From positions 1 to 46,694 of the forward strand of contig CAYPID010000017.1 of NCBI GenBank assembly GCA_964410725.1: 46,694 nucleotides of DNA, in the 5' to 3' direction. The notes under the pieces are model-generated. The model saw only the letters and a program-made list of their open reading frames with translations, was not told the DNA's origin and ran no database searches. Origin of the DNA: CALAZP01 sp964410725 (GTDB taxonomy: Bacteria; Bacteroidota; Bacteroidia; Chitinophagales; Saprospiraceae). How positions within the stretch are numbered: position 1 is the first letter of the stretch; the number at the start of each line of letters is the position of its first letter. The translations under genes were made by a program, and so were the position numbers. Below are positions 23,763 to 31,770 of the stretch, piece by piece.

Positions 23763-24499
23763 GCGCTTTAATCGCCGAATATTTAGGTACTGCTATCCTC
23801 ATCTTATTGGGTGGCGGAGTCGTTGCCAATGTTAGTTTAAAGAAAACCATTGGTTTTGGAAATCCCGGATGGATGATTATTACTACAGCTTGGGGTCTAG
23901 CGGTATTTACAGCAGTATTTATAACTGGTCAATTTAGTGGTGCCCATCTTAATCCGGCGGTTACCGTAGGCTTAGCGCTGGCTGGGAAGTTTAGTATGCA
24001 ATTAATTCCCGGGTATATTTTAGCTCAATTACTAGGAGCAATGACCGGGGCCTGGCTGGTTTATTTGTTTTATTTAGATCACTATAGAGCTACTTCTGAC
24101 GAAGGTGCTGTTAAGGGTACCTTCTGCACCTCTCCAGCAATTCGAAATTACAAGAATAATTTTTTTAGCGAAGCTTTAGGAACCTTTATATTGGTATTTG
24201 GGGTTTTTTACATCGCAGGACCCAATATTGAAATTGAGGGAATGGAAATTAGCGCTTATGGCCTGGGCTCTTTAGATGCCTTGCCAGTGGGATTATTGGT
24301 ATGGGTTATTGGTTTATCTTTGGGCGGTACTACTGGATATGCAATCAATCCGGCAAGGGATTTAGGTCCTAGAATTGTTTTTGCTTTAATACCTAGGCAA
24401 ACCAAAGCTAAGGTAGATTGGCAGTATGCTTGGGTTCCTGTATTAGGCCCGATAACCGGGGCAGCTTTTGCAGCTCTGGTTCACCATTTATTAATGTAA
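23759..24499 (+). CDS. glpF: Glycerol facilitator / aquaglyceroporin (MIP family)
   Basis: The 246-residue integral membrane protein has six helices and both NPA boxes: GAHLNPAVTVG and GYAINPARDLGPR, where the Asp after the second NPA-R is typical of glycerol-conducting GlpF rather than water-only aquaporins. It overlaps the glpD stop by four bases (ATGA), completing glpK-glpD-glpF. It admits glycerol by facilitated diffusion for GlpK to trap. dnaE follows after only 10 bases. Confidence 0.95.
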   Translation: MSALIAEYLGTAILILLGGGVVANVSLKKTIGFGNPGWMIITTAWGLAVFTAVFITGQFSGAHLNPAVTVGLALAGKFSMQLIPGYILAQLLGAMTGAWLVYLFYLDHYRATSDEGAVKGTFCTSPAIRNYKNNFFSEALGTFILVFGVFYIAGPNIEIEGMEISAYGLGSLDALPVGLLVWVIGLSLGGTTGYAINPARDLGPRIVFALIPRQTKAKVDWQYAWVPVLGPITGAAFAALVHHLLM

Positions 24500-24509
24500 A
24501 GTAAACTGA

Positions 24510-27500
24510 ATGGCTGATTTTGTCCATCTGCATTGTCATACTCAATATTCATTATTAGACGGGGCTTCGGATATTGCTACCATGATGAAAAAGGCCCAAT
24601 TAGACGGCCAGAAAGGGGTGGCATTAACCGACCATGGAAATATGTTTGGTGCTTTCAAATTTGTTTCCGAAGCACACAAACGTGGATTAAAACCAATTAT
24701 TGGCTGTGAGTTCTACTTAGTAGAGGATAGGCATCGACAATCTTTTTCCAGGGCTAATGGAGAGCAGGACATCAGGTATCATCAACTCTTATTGGCTAAA
24801 AATCAAAAAGGTTATGAGAATTTATCTAAACTTTGTTCTTTGGGATTCATTGAAGGTTTATATGGGAAGTATCCAAGAATTGATAAGGAATTAATAGAAA
24901 AATATCACGAGGGACTAATTGCCACCAGTTGCTGTATTGGGGCTGAAATACCTCAAGCCTTACTCCGCGGAAAATACGCGGAAGCGGAAGAAAAACTTAA
25001 ATGGTGGTTAGATCTTTTTGGAAAGGACTATTATGTTGAACTTCAAAGACATAAAGGATTAAAGAATATTGATGGGTTAGGGGTCAGTCAGGAGGATGTG
25101 AACCAAGAATTGATTAAACTGGCCAAGAAGTATCAACTTCCTGTTATTGCCACCAACGATGCACATTATGTGGAGGAGGAGGATTGGAAACCCCACGATA
25201 TATTACTTTGCGTAAATACCAATAGCCTTATTGAAGAAGAATCCCGCTTTAAATTTCCCAGTTCTGATTTTTACTTCAAAACTAAAGAAGAGATGGGGAC
25301 TGTCTTTGGGGATATTCCCGAGGCATTGGATAATACATTAGAGGTCTTTGATAAAATTGAAGATTTAAATTTAGAGCGGGACGTACTATTGCCCGCTTTT
25401 CCTATACCCCCTAATTTTAATAATCAGGAAAGCTACCTAAGACATTTGACCTATGAAGGCGCTAAGGCTAGATATGGCGATGAGGCTTCGATGATAAAAG
25501 AAAGGATAGACTTTGAGTTAGAGGTCATTGAAAAATCTGGATATGCTGGATATTTTTTAATTGTCCAAGATTTTACCAATACCGCTAGAAAAATGGGGGT
25601 GGCAGTGGGACCAGGAAGAGGGTCTGCTGCTGGTTCTGCCGTTGCTTATTGTTTGGGCATTACCAACGTAGATCCAATTAAGTATGATTTACTCTTTGAG
25701 CGTTTTCTAAATCCTGAACGCGTTTCTATGCCTGATATCGATATCGACTTTGATGATGAAGGCAGACAAAGGGTGTTGGATTATGTGATTGAGAAATATG
25801 GCAGAAACCAAGTAGCGCAGATTGTAACCTACGGTACAATGGCTGCCAAAATGAGTTTGAGGGATGTTGGAAGGGTAATGAATATTCCTTTGTCAGAAGT
25901 GGATAAAGTTGCCAAAACTTTTCCTACACATTTGAAAGCCAATCTTCAAAATGTTCTGGCCGATAATGATATTGATCCTGGATTAAAGGGGGTTCTTAAT
26001 CAGGAAGAAGTAGAAAAAACCTATCAATTCAGGAAGTTATCAGAAAACAGAGATGCTATAGGAGAAATGATTCGAACGGCCAAGAAATTAGAAGGTTCCG
26101 TCCGAAATACTGGAATTCATGCTTGTGGAGTAGTTATTACACCAGATGAGATTACCAAATATGTACCAGTTAAAATAGATAAAGGTTCAGATATTCTGGT
26201 TACTCAATTTGACAACAGTGTTGCAGAATCAGCTGGTCTTTTGAAAATGGATTTTTTAGGGTTGAAAACCCTGACTATTATAAAGGATGCGGTAAGAATT
26301 GTACATGAGGTTCACGGAAAGGAGATAGATATCGAAAAGATTCCGCTTGATGATGAAAGTACTTACGAGTTGTTCCAAAGGGGAGACACAATAGGTATTT
26401 TTCAATATGAAAGTGCTGGAATGCAGAAATATTTAAAGGAACTTATGCCTTCTGCATTCGAGGATTTGATCGCTATGAACGCCCTATATAGACCTGGCCC
26501 ACTTGAGTATATTCCTAATTTTATCGCAAGAAAGCACGGAAGAGAGCCTATTGAATATGACCTTCCTGCCATGGAAGAATATCTCAGTGAAACCTATGGG
26601 ATAACAGTGTATCAAGAGCAGGTAATGCTTTTGTCCCAAAAATTAGCGGGATTTACCAAAGGGGAGGCAGATGTTTTAAGAAAAGCAATGGGGAAGAAAA
26701 AGAGGGATTTAATCGACCAGCTTTTTCCAAAGTTCCTAGAAGGGGGCATTTCTATGGGTCACCCAGAACAGATTCTGCAAAAGATTTGGAAAGATTGGGA
26801 GGCCTTTGCATCTTATGCATTTAATAAATCCCACTCTACCTGCTATGCTTTTATTGCCTTTCAAACCGCTTACCTTAAAGCTCATTTTCCTGCTGCTTTT
26901 ATGGCATCAGTTCTTACTCACAATAAGAATGACATTTCAAAGGTGACTTTTTTCTTGAGGGAATGCAAAAGAATGGGCATTGAAGTATTAGGGCCAGATA
27001 TCAATGAAAGTCAATCCGATTTTGGTGTAAATGAGGCTGGAAAAATTAGATTTGGTTTGTCGGCATTAAAAGGAGTAGGGGAGGGACCTGTATCTGAAAT
27101 TTTAGAAGAAAGAAATGCCAATGGTTTTTTCAACAGTTTTTTTGACTTGATGAGAAGACTCAGCCTAAAAGCCGTCAATAAAAAAGTAGTAGAAAGTTTG
27201 GCTTTAGGTGGTGCTTTTGATTGTTTTACCAATATTCATAGAGCAGTTTATTTTGCTCCTTCGGAAAAATATGATTCACTCTTGGAACACGGTTTAAAAT
27301 ATGGCCAGGCATACCAAAGCCAAAAGGCAGAAGCATCAATTTCACTATTTGGCGATTCTACTGAAGTTATGATTCCAGAACCTAGTTATCCAGAGACCAC
27401 CCCTTGGAGTTTGATTGAACAACTCAATAGGGAAAAGGAGGTGACTGGGATTTACATCAGTGGACACCCATTAGATATCTATCGGGCTGAAATCAAACAT

Positions 27501-28046
27501 CATACCACCTGCGGTATTGAACAAATGGAGCAACACGCATCTAGGGGCTTAATATCGATAGCAGGATTAGTTACCGAGGTCAACCATAGGGTTAGTAAAA
27601 ACGGGAATGGCTTTGCTTTCTTTGAAATTCAAGATTTCCAAAGTGGCAAAGAATTTAGAATTTTCGGAGAGGATTACCAAAAATTCAAACATTTAATTGA
27701 ACTGGGTAAAGCGCTGTATCTCAAAGGAAAATTCCAAAAGGGATGGAAAGGAGATGGACTGGAATTTAAAATTGTGGATATGCGTTTTTTAGAAGCCATA
27801 GGGAGAGAGAAAACTAATGGAATCTCCATTAAAATTCCCATGCAGTTTTTAACCGTTAGTTTACTTAATGACATTCAGGAAATAGCCTCAAACAAACCGG
27901 GGCCTCATTTTCTGAAATTCGAGCTTCTTGAACCCGGCTTAAGTGAACCACTGCGAATGAGAGCTACCAACAAAAAGATTATGGTTGATAGTGAGTTTAT
28001 AGCTGCCCTGGAGAATATGAAATTGGACTATGTGTTAGAATCTTGA
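24510..28046 (+). CDS. dnaE: DNA polymerase III alpha subunit
   Basis: The 1178-residue protein starts with a PHP domain (HLHCHTQYSLLDGASD; GVALTDHGNMFGAFKF). The polymerase core has GPGRGSAAGSAVAYCLGITN and the catalytic aspartates in MPDIDIDFDDEGR (about residues 405-417), with later YQEQVMLLSQKLAGF and a C-terminal OB domain (ISIAGLVTEVNHRVSKNGN). This is the main replicative polymerase of Bacteroidota. Length is usual for the family. It lies 10 bases after glpF with no visible terminator between, so it may be read through from the glycerol operon, although its own promoter could lie within glpF. Confidence 0.97.
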   Translation: MADFVHLHCHTQYSLLDGASDIATMMKKAQLDGQKGVALTDHGNMFGAFKFVSEAHKRGLKPIIGCEFYLVEDRHRQSFSRANGEQDIRYHQLLLAKNQKGYENLSKLCSLGFIEGLYGKYPRIDKELIEKYHEGLIATSCCIGAEIPQALLRGKYAEAEEKLKWWLDLFGKDYYVELQRHKGLKNIDGLGVSQEDVNQELIKLAKKYQLPVIATNDAHYVEEEDWKPHDILLCVNTNSLIEEESRFKFPSSDFYFKTKEEMGTVFGDIPEALDNTLEVFDKIEDLNLERDVLLPAFPIPPNFNNQESYLRHLTYEGAKARYGDEASMIKERIDFELEVIEKSGYAGYFLIVQDFTNTARKMGVAVGPGRGSAAGSAVAYCLGITNVDPIKYDLLFERFLNPERVSMPDIDIDFDDEGRQRVLDYVIEKYGRNQVAQIVTYGTMAAKMSLRDVGRVMNIPLSEVDKVAKTFPTHLKANLQNVLADNDIDPGLKGVLNQEEVEKTYQFRKLSENRDAIGEMIRTAKKLEGSVRNTGIHACGVVITPDEITKYVPVKIDKGSDILVTQFDNSVAESAGLLKMDFLGLKTLTIIKDAVRIVHEVHGKEIDIEKIPLDDESTYELFQRGDTIGIFQYESAGMQKYLKELMPSAFEDLIAMNALYRPGPLEYIPNFIARKHGREPIEYDLPAMEEYLSETYGITVYQEQVMLLSQKLAGFTKGEADVLRKAMGKKKRDLIDQLFPKFLEGGISMGHPEQILQKIWKDWEAFASYAFNKSHSTCYAFIAFQTAYLKAHFPAAFMASVLTHNKNDISKVTFFLRECKRMGIEVLGPDINESQSDFGVNEAGKIRFGLSALKGVGEGPVSEILEERNANGFFNSFFDLMRRLSLKAVNKKVVESLALGGAFDCFTNIHRAVYFAPSEKYDSLLEHGLKYGQAYQSQKAEASISLFGDSTEVMIPEPSYPETTPWSLIEQLNREKEVTGIYISGHPLDIYRAEIKHHTTCGIEQMEQHASRGLISIAGLVTEVNHRVSKNGNGFAFFEIQDFQSGKEFRIFGEDYQKFKHLIELGKALYLKGKFQKGWKGDGLEFKIVDMRFLEAIGREKTNGISIKIPMQFLTVSLLNDIQEIASNKPGPHFLKFELLEPGLSEPLRMRATNKKIMVDSEFIAALENMKLDYVLES

Positions 28047-28047
28047 T

Positions 28048-28203
28048 TTACATGACTCTTAAGGCCTTAACCAAATAGGTTAAGGAAAATGGAAGAGCCA
28101 ACCAAAACCATTCATTCACGTAAATCAACATAAAAACTAAAACTACAGTAGATACTAGAAATAAAACCCAATCCATTAGGTTAGATTTGTTAGAAGTGTC
28201 CAT
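28048..28203 (-). CDS. Small membrane protein, 51 residues
   Basis: I do not recognise a family. ATG at 28203 opens a 51-residue frame ending in TAA at 28048. The N-terminus is polar (MDTSNKSNLMDW) and is followed by a strong hydrophobic stretch (VLFLVSTVVLVFMLIYV), a short NEWF turn, and a second hydrophobic segment (WLALPFSLTYLV) with basic residues after it (KALRVM). This gives a plausible helical hairpin with the C-terminus inside. It lies 49 bases downstream of the HAD phosphatase gene on the same strand, at the end of the MFS-HAD unit. The stop is one base from the convergent dnaE stop. A perfect hairpin overlaps its last codons, so a purely structural role for part of this DNA cannot be excluded. 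Confidence 0.55.
   Translation of the reverse strand: MDTSNKSNLMDWVLFLVSTVVLVFMLIYVNEWFWLALPFSLTYLVKALRVM
28059..28085. repeat. Nested palindromes between dnaE and the 51-residue ORF
   Basis: TTAAGGCCTTAA (28059-28070) is a perfect 12-bp palindrome. It overlaps CCTTAACC (28065-28072), AAATA, GGTTAAGG (28078-28085), a perfect 8-bp stem with a 5-base loop. There are no T runs, so a bidirectional rho-independent terminator is not obvious, but the site between convergent genes suits an RNA-end function. Confidence 0.6.
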
Positions 28204-28252
28204 GGATTTTAATATTTTTTTGCAATGATACGAAAAGTAAATTTTGAAAGCA

Positions 28253-28864
28253 CTATATAATTTGCAGAGCTGAAAGTTTTTCTTTTAAATCTATGGGATT
28301 CTTAAAATGAATGGTATTCAGTCCTACTTCTTCCGCAGCTTTAATATTTCTTAGGTTGTCGTCAATAAACAGAGCTTGATGAGGGATAATGTCAAATTTT
28401 TCAAAAAGTAATTGGTAGATTCTATGATCTGGTTTTTTAAGACCTGCTTGACCGGAAACCAACACTCCTTCAAAGTGGTGCAGAAAGTCATACAGCTCTA
28501 AAGCGGTTGGCCAAGTTTCTGCTGACCAGTTGGTCAATGCGTATAATCGATGAGATTTGCTATTGTGTAGCTGGTTTAAAATTTCAACTGAACCATAGAT
28601 TGGACCACTCAACATTTCCTCCCAACGATCGTAATAGGCCTTAATTTCCTTAGAATATTGAGGATATTGACCAATGAGCAACTCTGTTCCTTCCTTGATG
28701 CTCCTGCCGCCATCTTGTTGTTCATTCCAATCTAAAGTGCAAACTTTATCTATAAAGGATTGCGCCTTCTCTTTATTTCCAAAAATTTTAGTGTAGAGAT
28801 AAATAGGATTCCAATCAATGAGAACCCCTCCTAAATCGAATACAACAGTTTCTATTTTGCTCAT
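28253..28864 (-). CDS. HAD superfamily (subclass IA) phosphatase
   Basis: The 203-residue protein starts VVFDLGGVLIDWNP (nucleophile Asp10), with motif II LYALTNWSAETW, a Lys-containing motif III (GLKKPDHRIYQLL), and motif IV ALFIDDNLRNIKAAEEVGL. The DLGG form in motif I is typical of the YihX/epoxide-hydrolase-like branch, which acts on sugar phosphates. The substrate is not assignable. Its start overlaps the MFS gene stop by four bases, so the two are translationally coupled. Confidence 0.9.
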   Translation of the reverse strand: MSKIETVVFDLGGVLIDWNPIYLYTKIFGNKEKAQSFIDKVCTLDWNEQQDGGRSIKEGTELLIGQYPQYSKEIKAYYDRWEEMLSGPIYGSVEILNQLHNSKSHRLYALTNWSAETWPTALELYDFLHHFEGVLVSGQAGLKKPDHRIYQLLFEKFDIIPHQALFIDDNLRNIKAAEEVGLNTIHFKNPIDLKEKLSALQII

Positions 28865-30180
28865 AGGGCTAGTTTTTCCTTTTTTAATTTAAGCAATAGA
28901 ATCATACCTAAGACGAAGAATATAGTTAGGAACAAAATACTAATCCTCATATTGCCAAATAGCTGATCAATGAAACCAAAAATAAAAGTTCCCAGGACAA
29001 TGGCAATTTTTTCTAAAACATCGTAAAAACTAAAATAGGAGGTCACATCATGTGTTTCCTCAGGAACTAATTTAGCATAAGTAGATCGAGAAAGGGCCTG
29101 AATTCCTCCCATGAGTAAACCCACAAATCCAGACATGACGTAAAAGTAAAATTGTTCGTAAACAAAAGATGCTGCAAAACAAACAGACATCCAGATAAAC
29201 AACATCAGTAAAATCGCATTGATGTTGCCCATTTTGTTGGATAAAAAAGCGAATAAATAACCTCCTGCAATTCCTAAAATTTGTAAAACTAATATAACTG
29301 TTATGAGTTGGCTGGTACCAAATGCCAATTCTTTTTCAGCAAAAGTGGCAGCTAAAAATAAAACCGTCTGAACCCCAGCACTATAAAAGAAAAAGGAAAG
29401 TAAAAACACCTTAATATCTCTTCGAGGTTTGACTTCTTTCCAAACCTTTTTAAGTTCTTTTGTCCCTCTTTTTAAGAACTCCCTTTTAAAAGGAATTCGG
29501 GAATCTCGAGGTAATTTAGCAAAGGGAATTAAAGCAAAGCCAATCCACCATAACCCAACCATCAAGAAAGAAAGCCTAGTAGCAATTTCGACACTTTTCA
29601 AACCAAAAAATTCAAAATTTAGGATGATGGCTAGGTTGATTATCAGTAAAATGACACTTCCAATATATCCATAAGCATAGCCTTTTGCACTTGTTTGGTC
29701 ATAGTGCTCCGAACTAACGATGTCATGTAAATAAGAGTTGTAAAATACTAATCCGCCAGAGAACCCAATCATTGCCATCATAAAAGCAATGGTCCCAAAC
29801 CAAAGATTATCCATGCCGGTAAACAAAAAAAGTGCAATACAAGAAAAAGAGCCTATTATAGTAAATGTCCTTAGAAAAAACATCCTTCGACCACCTGAGT
29901 CAGCTATACCTGAAAGAAGGGGAGAAAAAAAGGCAATTATCATGTAGGAGAATGAAATAGCATAAGCATATAAAGCACTATTAGATATTTGCCACCCGAA
30001 AAAAGGAATGTTATCTTCTGTGACCGATATGAAGTAGGAAGGAAATATAGCAACAGTAATGACCAGCGCAAAAGCAGAATTGGCCCAATCAAAGAAAGAC
30101 CAAGCAGTAATGGTCTTCTTACTGTTGATAAGAATCCCTGTGGCTGGATTAATGTGGGGAATTAGAGGGTGCTCCTTCAT
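28861..30180 (-). CDS. MFS transporter, UMF1 (Atg22-like) family
   Basis: The 439-residue protein has about 12 membrane segments. The opening ITAWSFFDWANSAFALVI is characteristic of the UMF1/Atg22-like branch of the major facilitator superfamily, and SGIADSGGRRMFFLRTF matches the family loop 2-3. Eukaryotic relatives export amino acids from vacuoles; bacterial substrates are unknown. It is first of a leftward unit with the HAD phosphatase and a 51-residue ORF. It is divergent from the MobA-like gene with 36 bases between the start codons. Confidence 0.9.
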   Translation of the reverse strand: MKEHPLIPHINPATGILINSKKTITAWSFFDWANSAFALVITVAIFPSYFISVTEDNIPFFGWQISNSALYAYAISFSYMIIAFFSPLLSGIADSGGRRMFFLRTFTIIGSFSCIALFLFTGMDNLWFGTIAFMMAMIGFSGGLVFYNSYLHDIVSSEHYDQTSAKGYAYGYIGSVILLIINLAIILNFEFFGLKSVEIATRLSFLMVGLWWIGFALIPFAKLPRDSRIPFKREFLKRGTKELKKVWKEVKPRRDIKVFLLSFFFYSAGVQTVLFLAATFAEKELAFGTSQLITVILVLQILGIAGGYLFAFLSNKMGNINAILLMLFIWMSVCFAASFVYEQFYFYVMSGFVGLLMGGIQALSRSTYAKLVPEETHDVTSYFSFYDVLEKIAIVLGTFIFGFIDQLFGNMRISILFLTIFFVLGMILLLKLKKEKLAL

Positions 30181-30216
30181 AACAAATCCTTATTTTGAAC
30201 CAAGATACTTAAACTG

Positions 30217-31037
30217 ATGGGAAATTTGGTCATTATCATCCTCGCAGCAGGTAGCGCTAGTCGTATGGGAGCACCTAAACAATTACTTCCATGGAAGGGT
30301 AAAACGGTAATAGAAAATATGGTTGAATTAACCACCGCCCTTCCCAATACTAAAACTTTAGTGGTAACCGGAGCTTACAATGAGGAGGTGGAAGAAAAAC
30401 TTGTACACTATCCCATTAATTGCATTTACAATTCTAACTGGAAGGAAGGAATGGGAAGCTCTATATCCGTTGGAGTGCAACAAGCTGAAATGGAAAAACC
30501 TGAAGGTATTATGGTGATTTTAGCCGATCAGTTAGCTATCCAACAATCACATTTGATGGATTTAATTCAAACTTTTTACCAAAAAAAATGCCAATATTGT
30601 GTCAGTTCGTTTTATAGCAGTATAAATGGAGTCCCAGCTATCTTTCCAAAAAAGTGGTACGGAAATTTAAAAAACTTGAAAGGTGATCGGGGGGCTAGAA
30701 AGTTATTCCAAGAAAAGGCTGAACAGGTGTATTCCCTCCCTTTGAACGAGGCAGCTACNNNNNNNNNNNNNNNNNNNNNNNNNNNNNNNNNNNNNNNNNN
30801 NNNNNNNNNNNNNNNNNNNNNNNNNNNNNNNNNNNNNNNNNNNNNNNNNNNNNNNNNNTTGGGAAGACTTTATCGGTTAAAACAGAGGTTTAGTCGAAAC
30901 TTCTAAAAAACTTGAAAGGTGATCGGGGGGCTAGAAAGCTATTCCAAGAAAAGGCTGAACAGGTGTATTCCCTCCCTTTGAACGAGGCAGCTACTGATAT
31001 TGACACTCCAAAAGATTGGGAAGACTTTATCGGTTAA
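30217..31037 (+). CDS. MobA-like nucleotidyltransferase, interrupted by an assembly gap
   Basis: The first 180 residues (30217-30758) are clear: IIILAAGSASRMGAPKQLLPWKGKT is the NTP-binding loop of MobA/MocA-type transferases (molybdenum cofactor cytidylyl- or guanylyltransferase), and GIMVILADQLAI holds the metal-binding Asp. A run of 100 N follows and then duplicated sequence. Using the second copy downstream, the protein continues TDIDTPKDWEDFIG and stops at TAA 31035-31037. The rebuilt gene is therefore 585 bp (194 residues), the usual family length. The frame printed through the N run past 30859 is wrong by one base. No molybdenum cofactor genes are nearby, so the substrate is uncertain. 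Confidence 0.82.
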
Positions 31038-31070
31038 AACAGAGGTTTAGTCGAAACTTCTAAAAAACTT
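30668..31070 (+). repeat. Imperfect tandem duplication around the first N gap
   Basis: Segment A (30668-30758) recurs at 30904-30994 with one mismatch (T at 30703, C at 30939). Segment B (30859-30913, 55 bases) recurs exactly at 31016-31070. The order is A, N, B, A, 21 unique bases, B. The B-to-A join shares TAAAAAACTT. It is most likely an assembly artefact. Confidence 0.85.
30759..30858. other. Assembly gap of exactly 100 N
   Basis: A placeholder run of 100 N inside the MobA-like gene. Comparison with the downstream copy suggests that only 21 bases are missing here, if the flanks really are a tandem duplicate. Confidence 0.97.
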
Positions 31071-31072
31071 TG

Positions 31073-31097
31073 GAAACTTTGAAACATTTGAAAGTTT
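31073..31097. promoter_or_regulatory. Candidate operator upstream of tetR
   Basis: AAACTTT (31074-31080) and AAAGTTT (31091-31097) are inverted repeats spaced by 10 bases, 39 bases before the tetR start. TetR regulators often bind such dyads in their own promoter. This is position-based inference. Confidence 0.35.
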
Positions 31098-31135
31098 TCA
31101 AGGTTTTCTGTAGCATTAACCCAAACAAATAAACA

Positions 31136-31750
31136 TTGGATTTAAAGGTTCAGATTCTGGATAAAGCTTTCGAACTATTTACAAAGTTTGGAATCAAAAG
31201 TGTTTCTATGGATGATCTTTCCTCTGAATTGGGAATTTCCAAAAAGACCCTTTATCAAACTATTTGTAATAAGAACGAACTTATAGAAAAAATTTTTACT
31301 GCTCAAATTGAAAAGGAAAAGGAAATTCTGGAGCAGACCACCTCTCAGTCTACCGACGCTATAGAAGAACTTTTGATGGTAGCTCAAAGAAAGATTGACA
31401 TTCTTAAGAAACTTTCACAGAGCACCATTTTTGACCTAAAAAAATATCACAGAAATACCTGGAATTCCATAGAATCTCTCCATCAAAAATATATGCTGAA
31501 GGTCTTGATTAAGAACCTCAAAAAGGGAATTTCTCAAGGTTTATACCGGGAAAATATCAATCCGGAAATTGTGGCTAGAATCTACTTAGGTCAATCTTTA
31601 GCGATTATAGATGGAAGATTATTCCCAAAGAACTTTCCCAATTTTAATCAGGTACCCCTTCAGGCCATAGAATGTCACTTAAGAGGAATTGTATCTGAAA
31701 AGGGACTTGCGGTTTTCAACCAAAAAATGGATAAACTTCTAAAGAATTAA
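31136..31750 (+). CDS. TetR/AcrR family transcriptional regulator
   Basis: The 204-residue protein has an N-terminal TetR helix-turn-helix (residues about 1-50: ILDKAFELFTKFGIKSVSMD, then LGISKKTLYQTICNKNELI), followed by an all-helical ligand domain. TTG at 31136 is the only start that includes the first helix: a stop lies just upstream and the next Met is inside the HTH. It is 20 bases upstream of the outer-membrane factor of an RND efflux system, which it probably represses. A dyad upstream may be its operator. Confidence 0.9.
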   Translation: MDLKVQILDKAFELFTKFGIKSVSMDDLSSELGISKKTLYQTICNKNELIEKIFTAQIEKEKEILEQTTSQSTDAIEELLMVAQRKIDILKKLSQSTIFDLKKYHRNTWNSIESLHQKYMLKVLIKNLKKGISQGLYRENINPEIVARIYLGQSLAIIDGRLFPKNFPNFNQVPLQAIECHLRGIVSEKGLAVFNQKMDKLLKN

Positions 31751-31770
31751 ACTCACTAAATATCATATCA

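Noticed and set aside
30759..30906. Frame of the MobA-like gene running through the N gap
   Set aside because: The translation after the gap (LGRLYRLKQRF) is out of frame; the true end, WEDFIG and TAA, is seen in the second copy.
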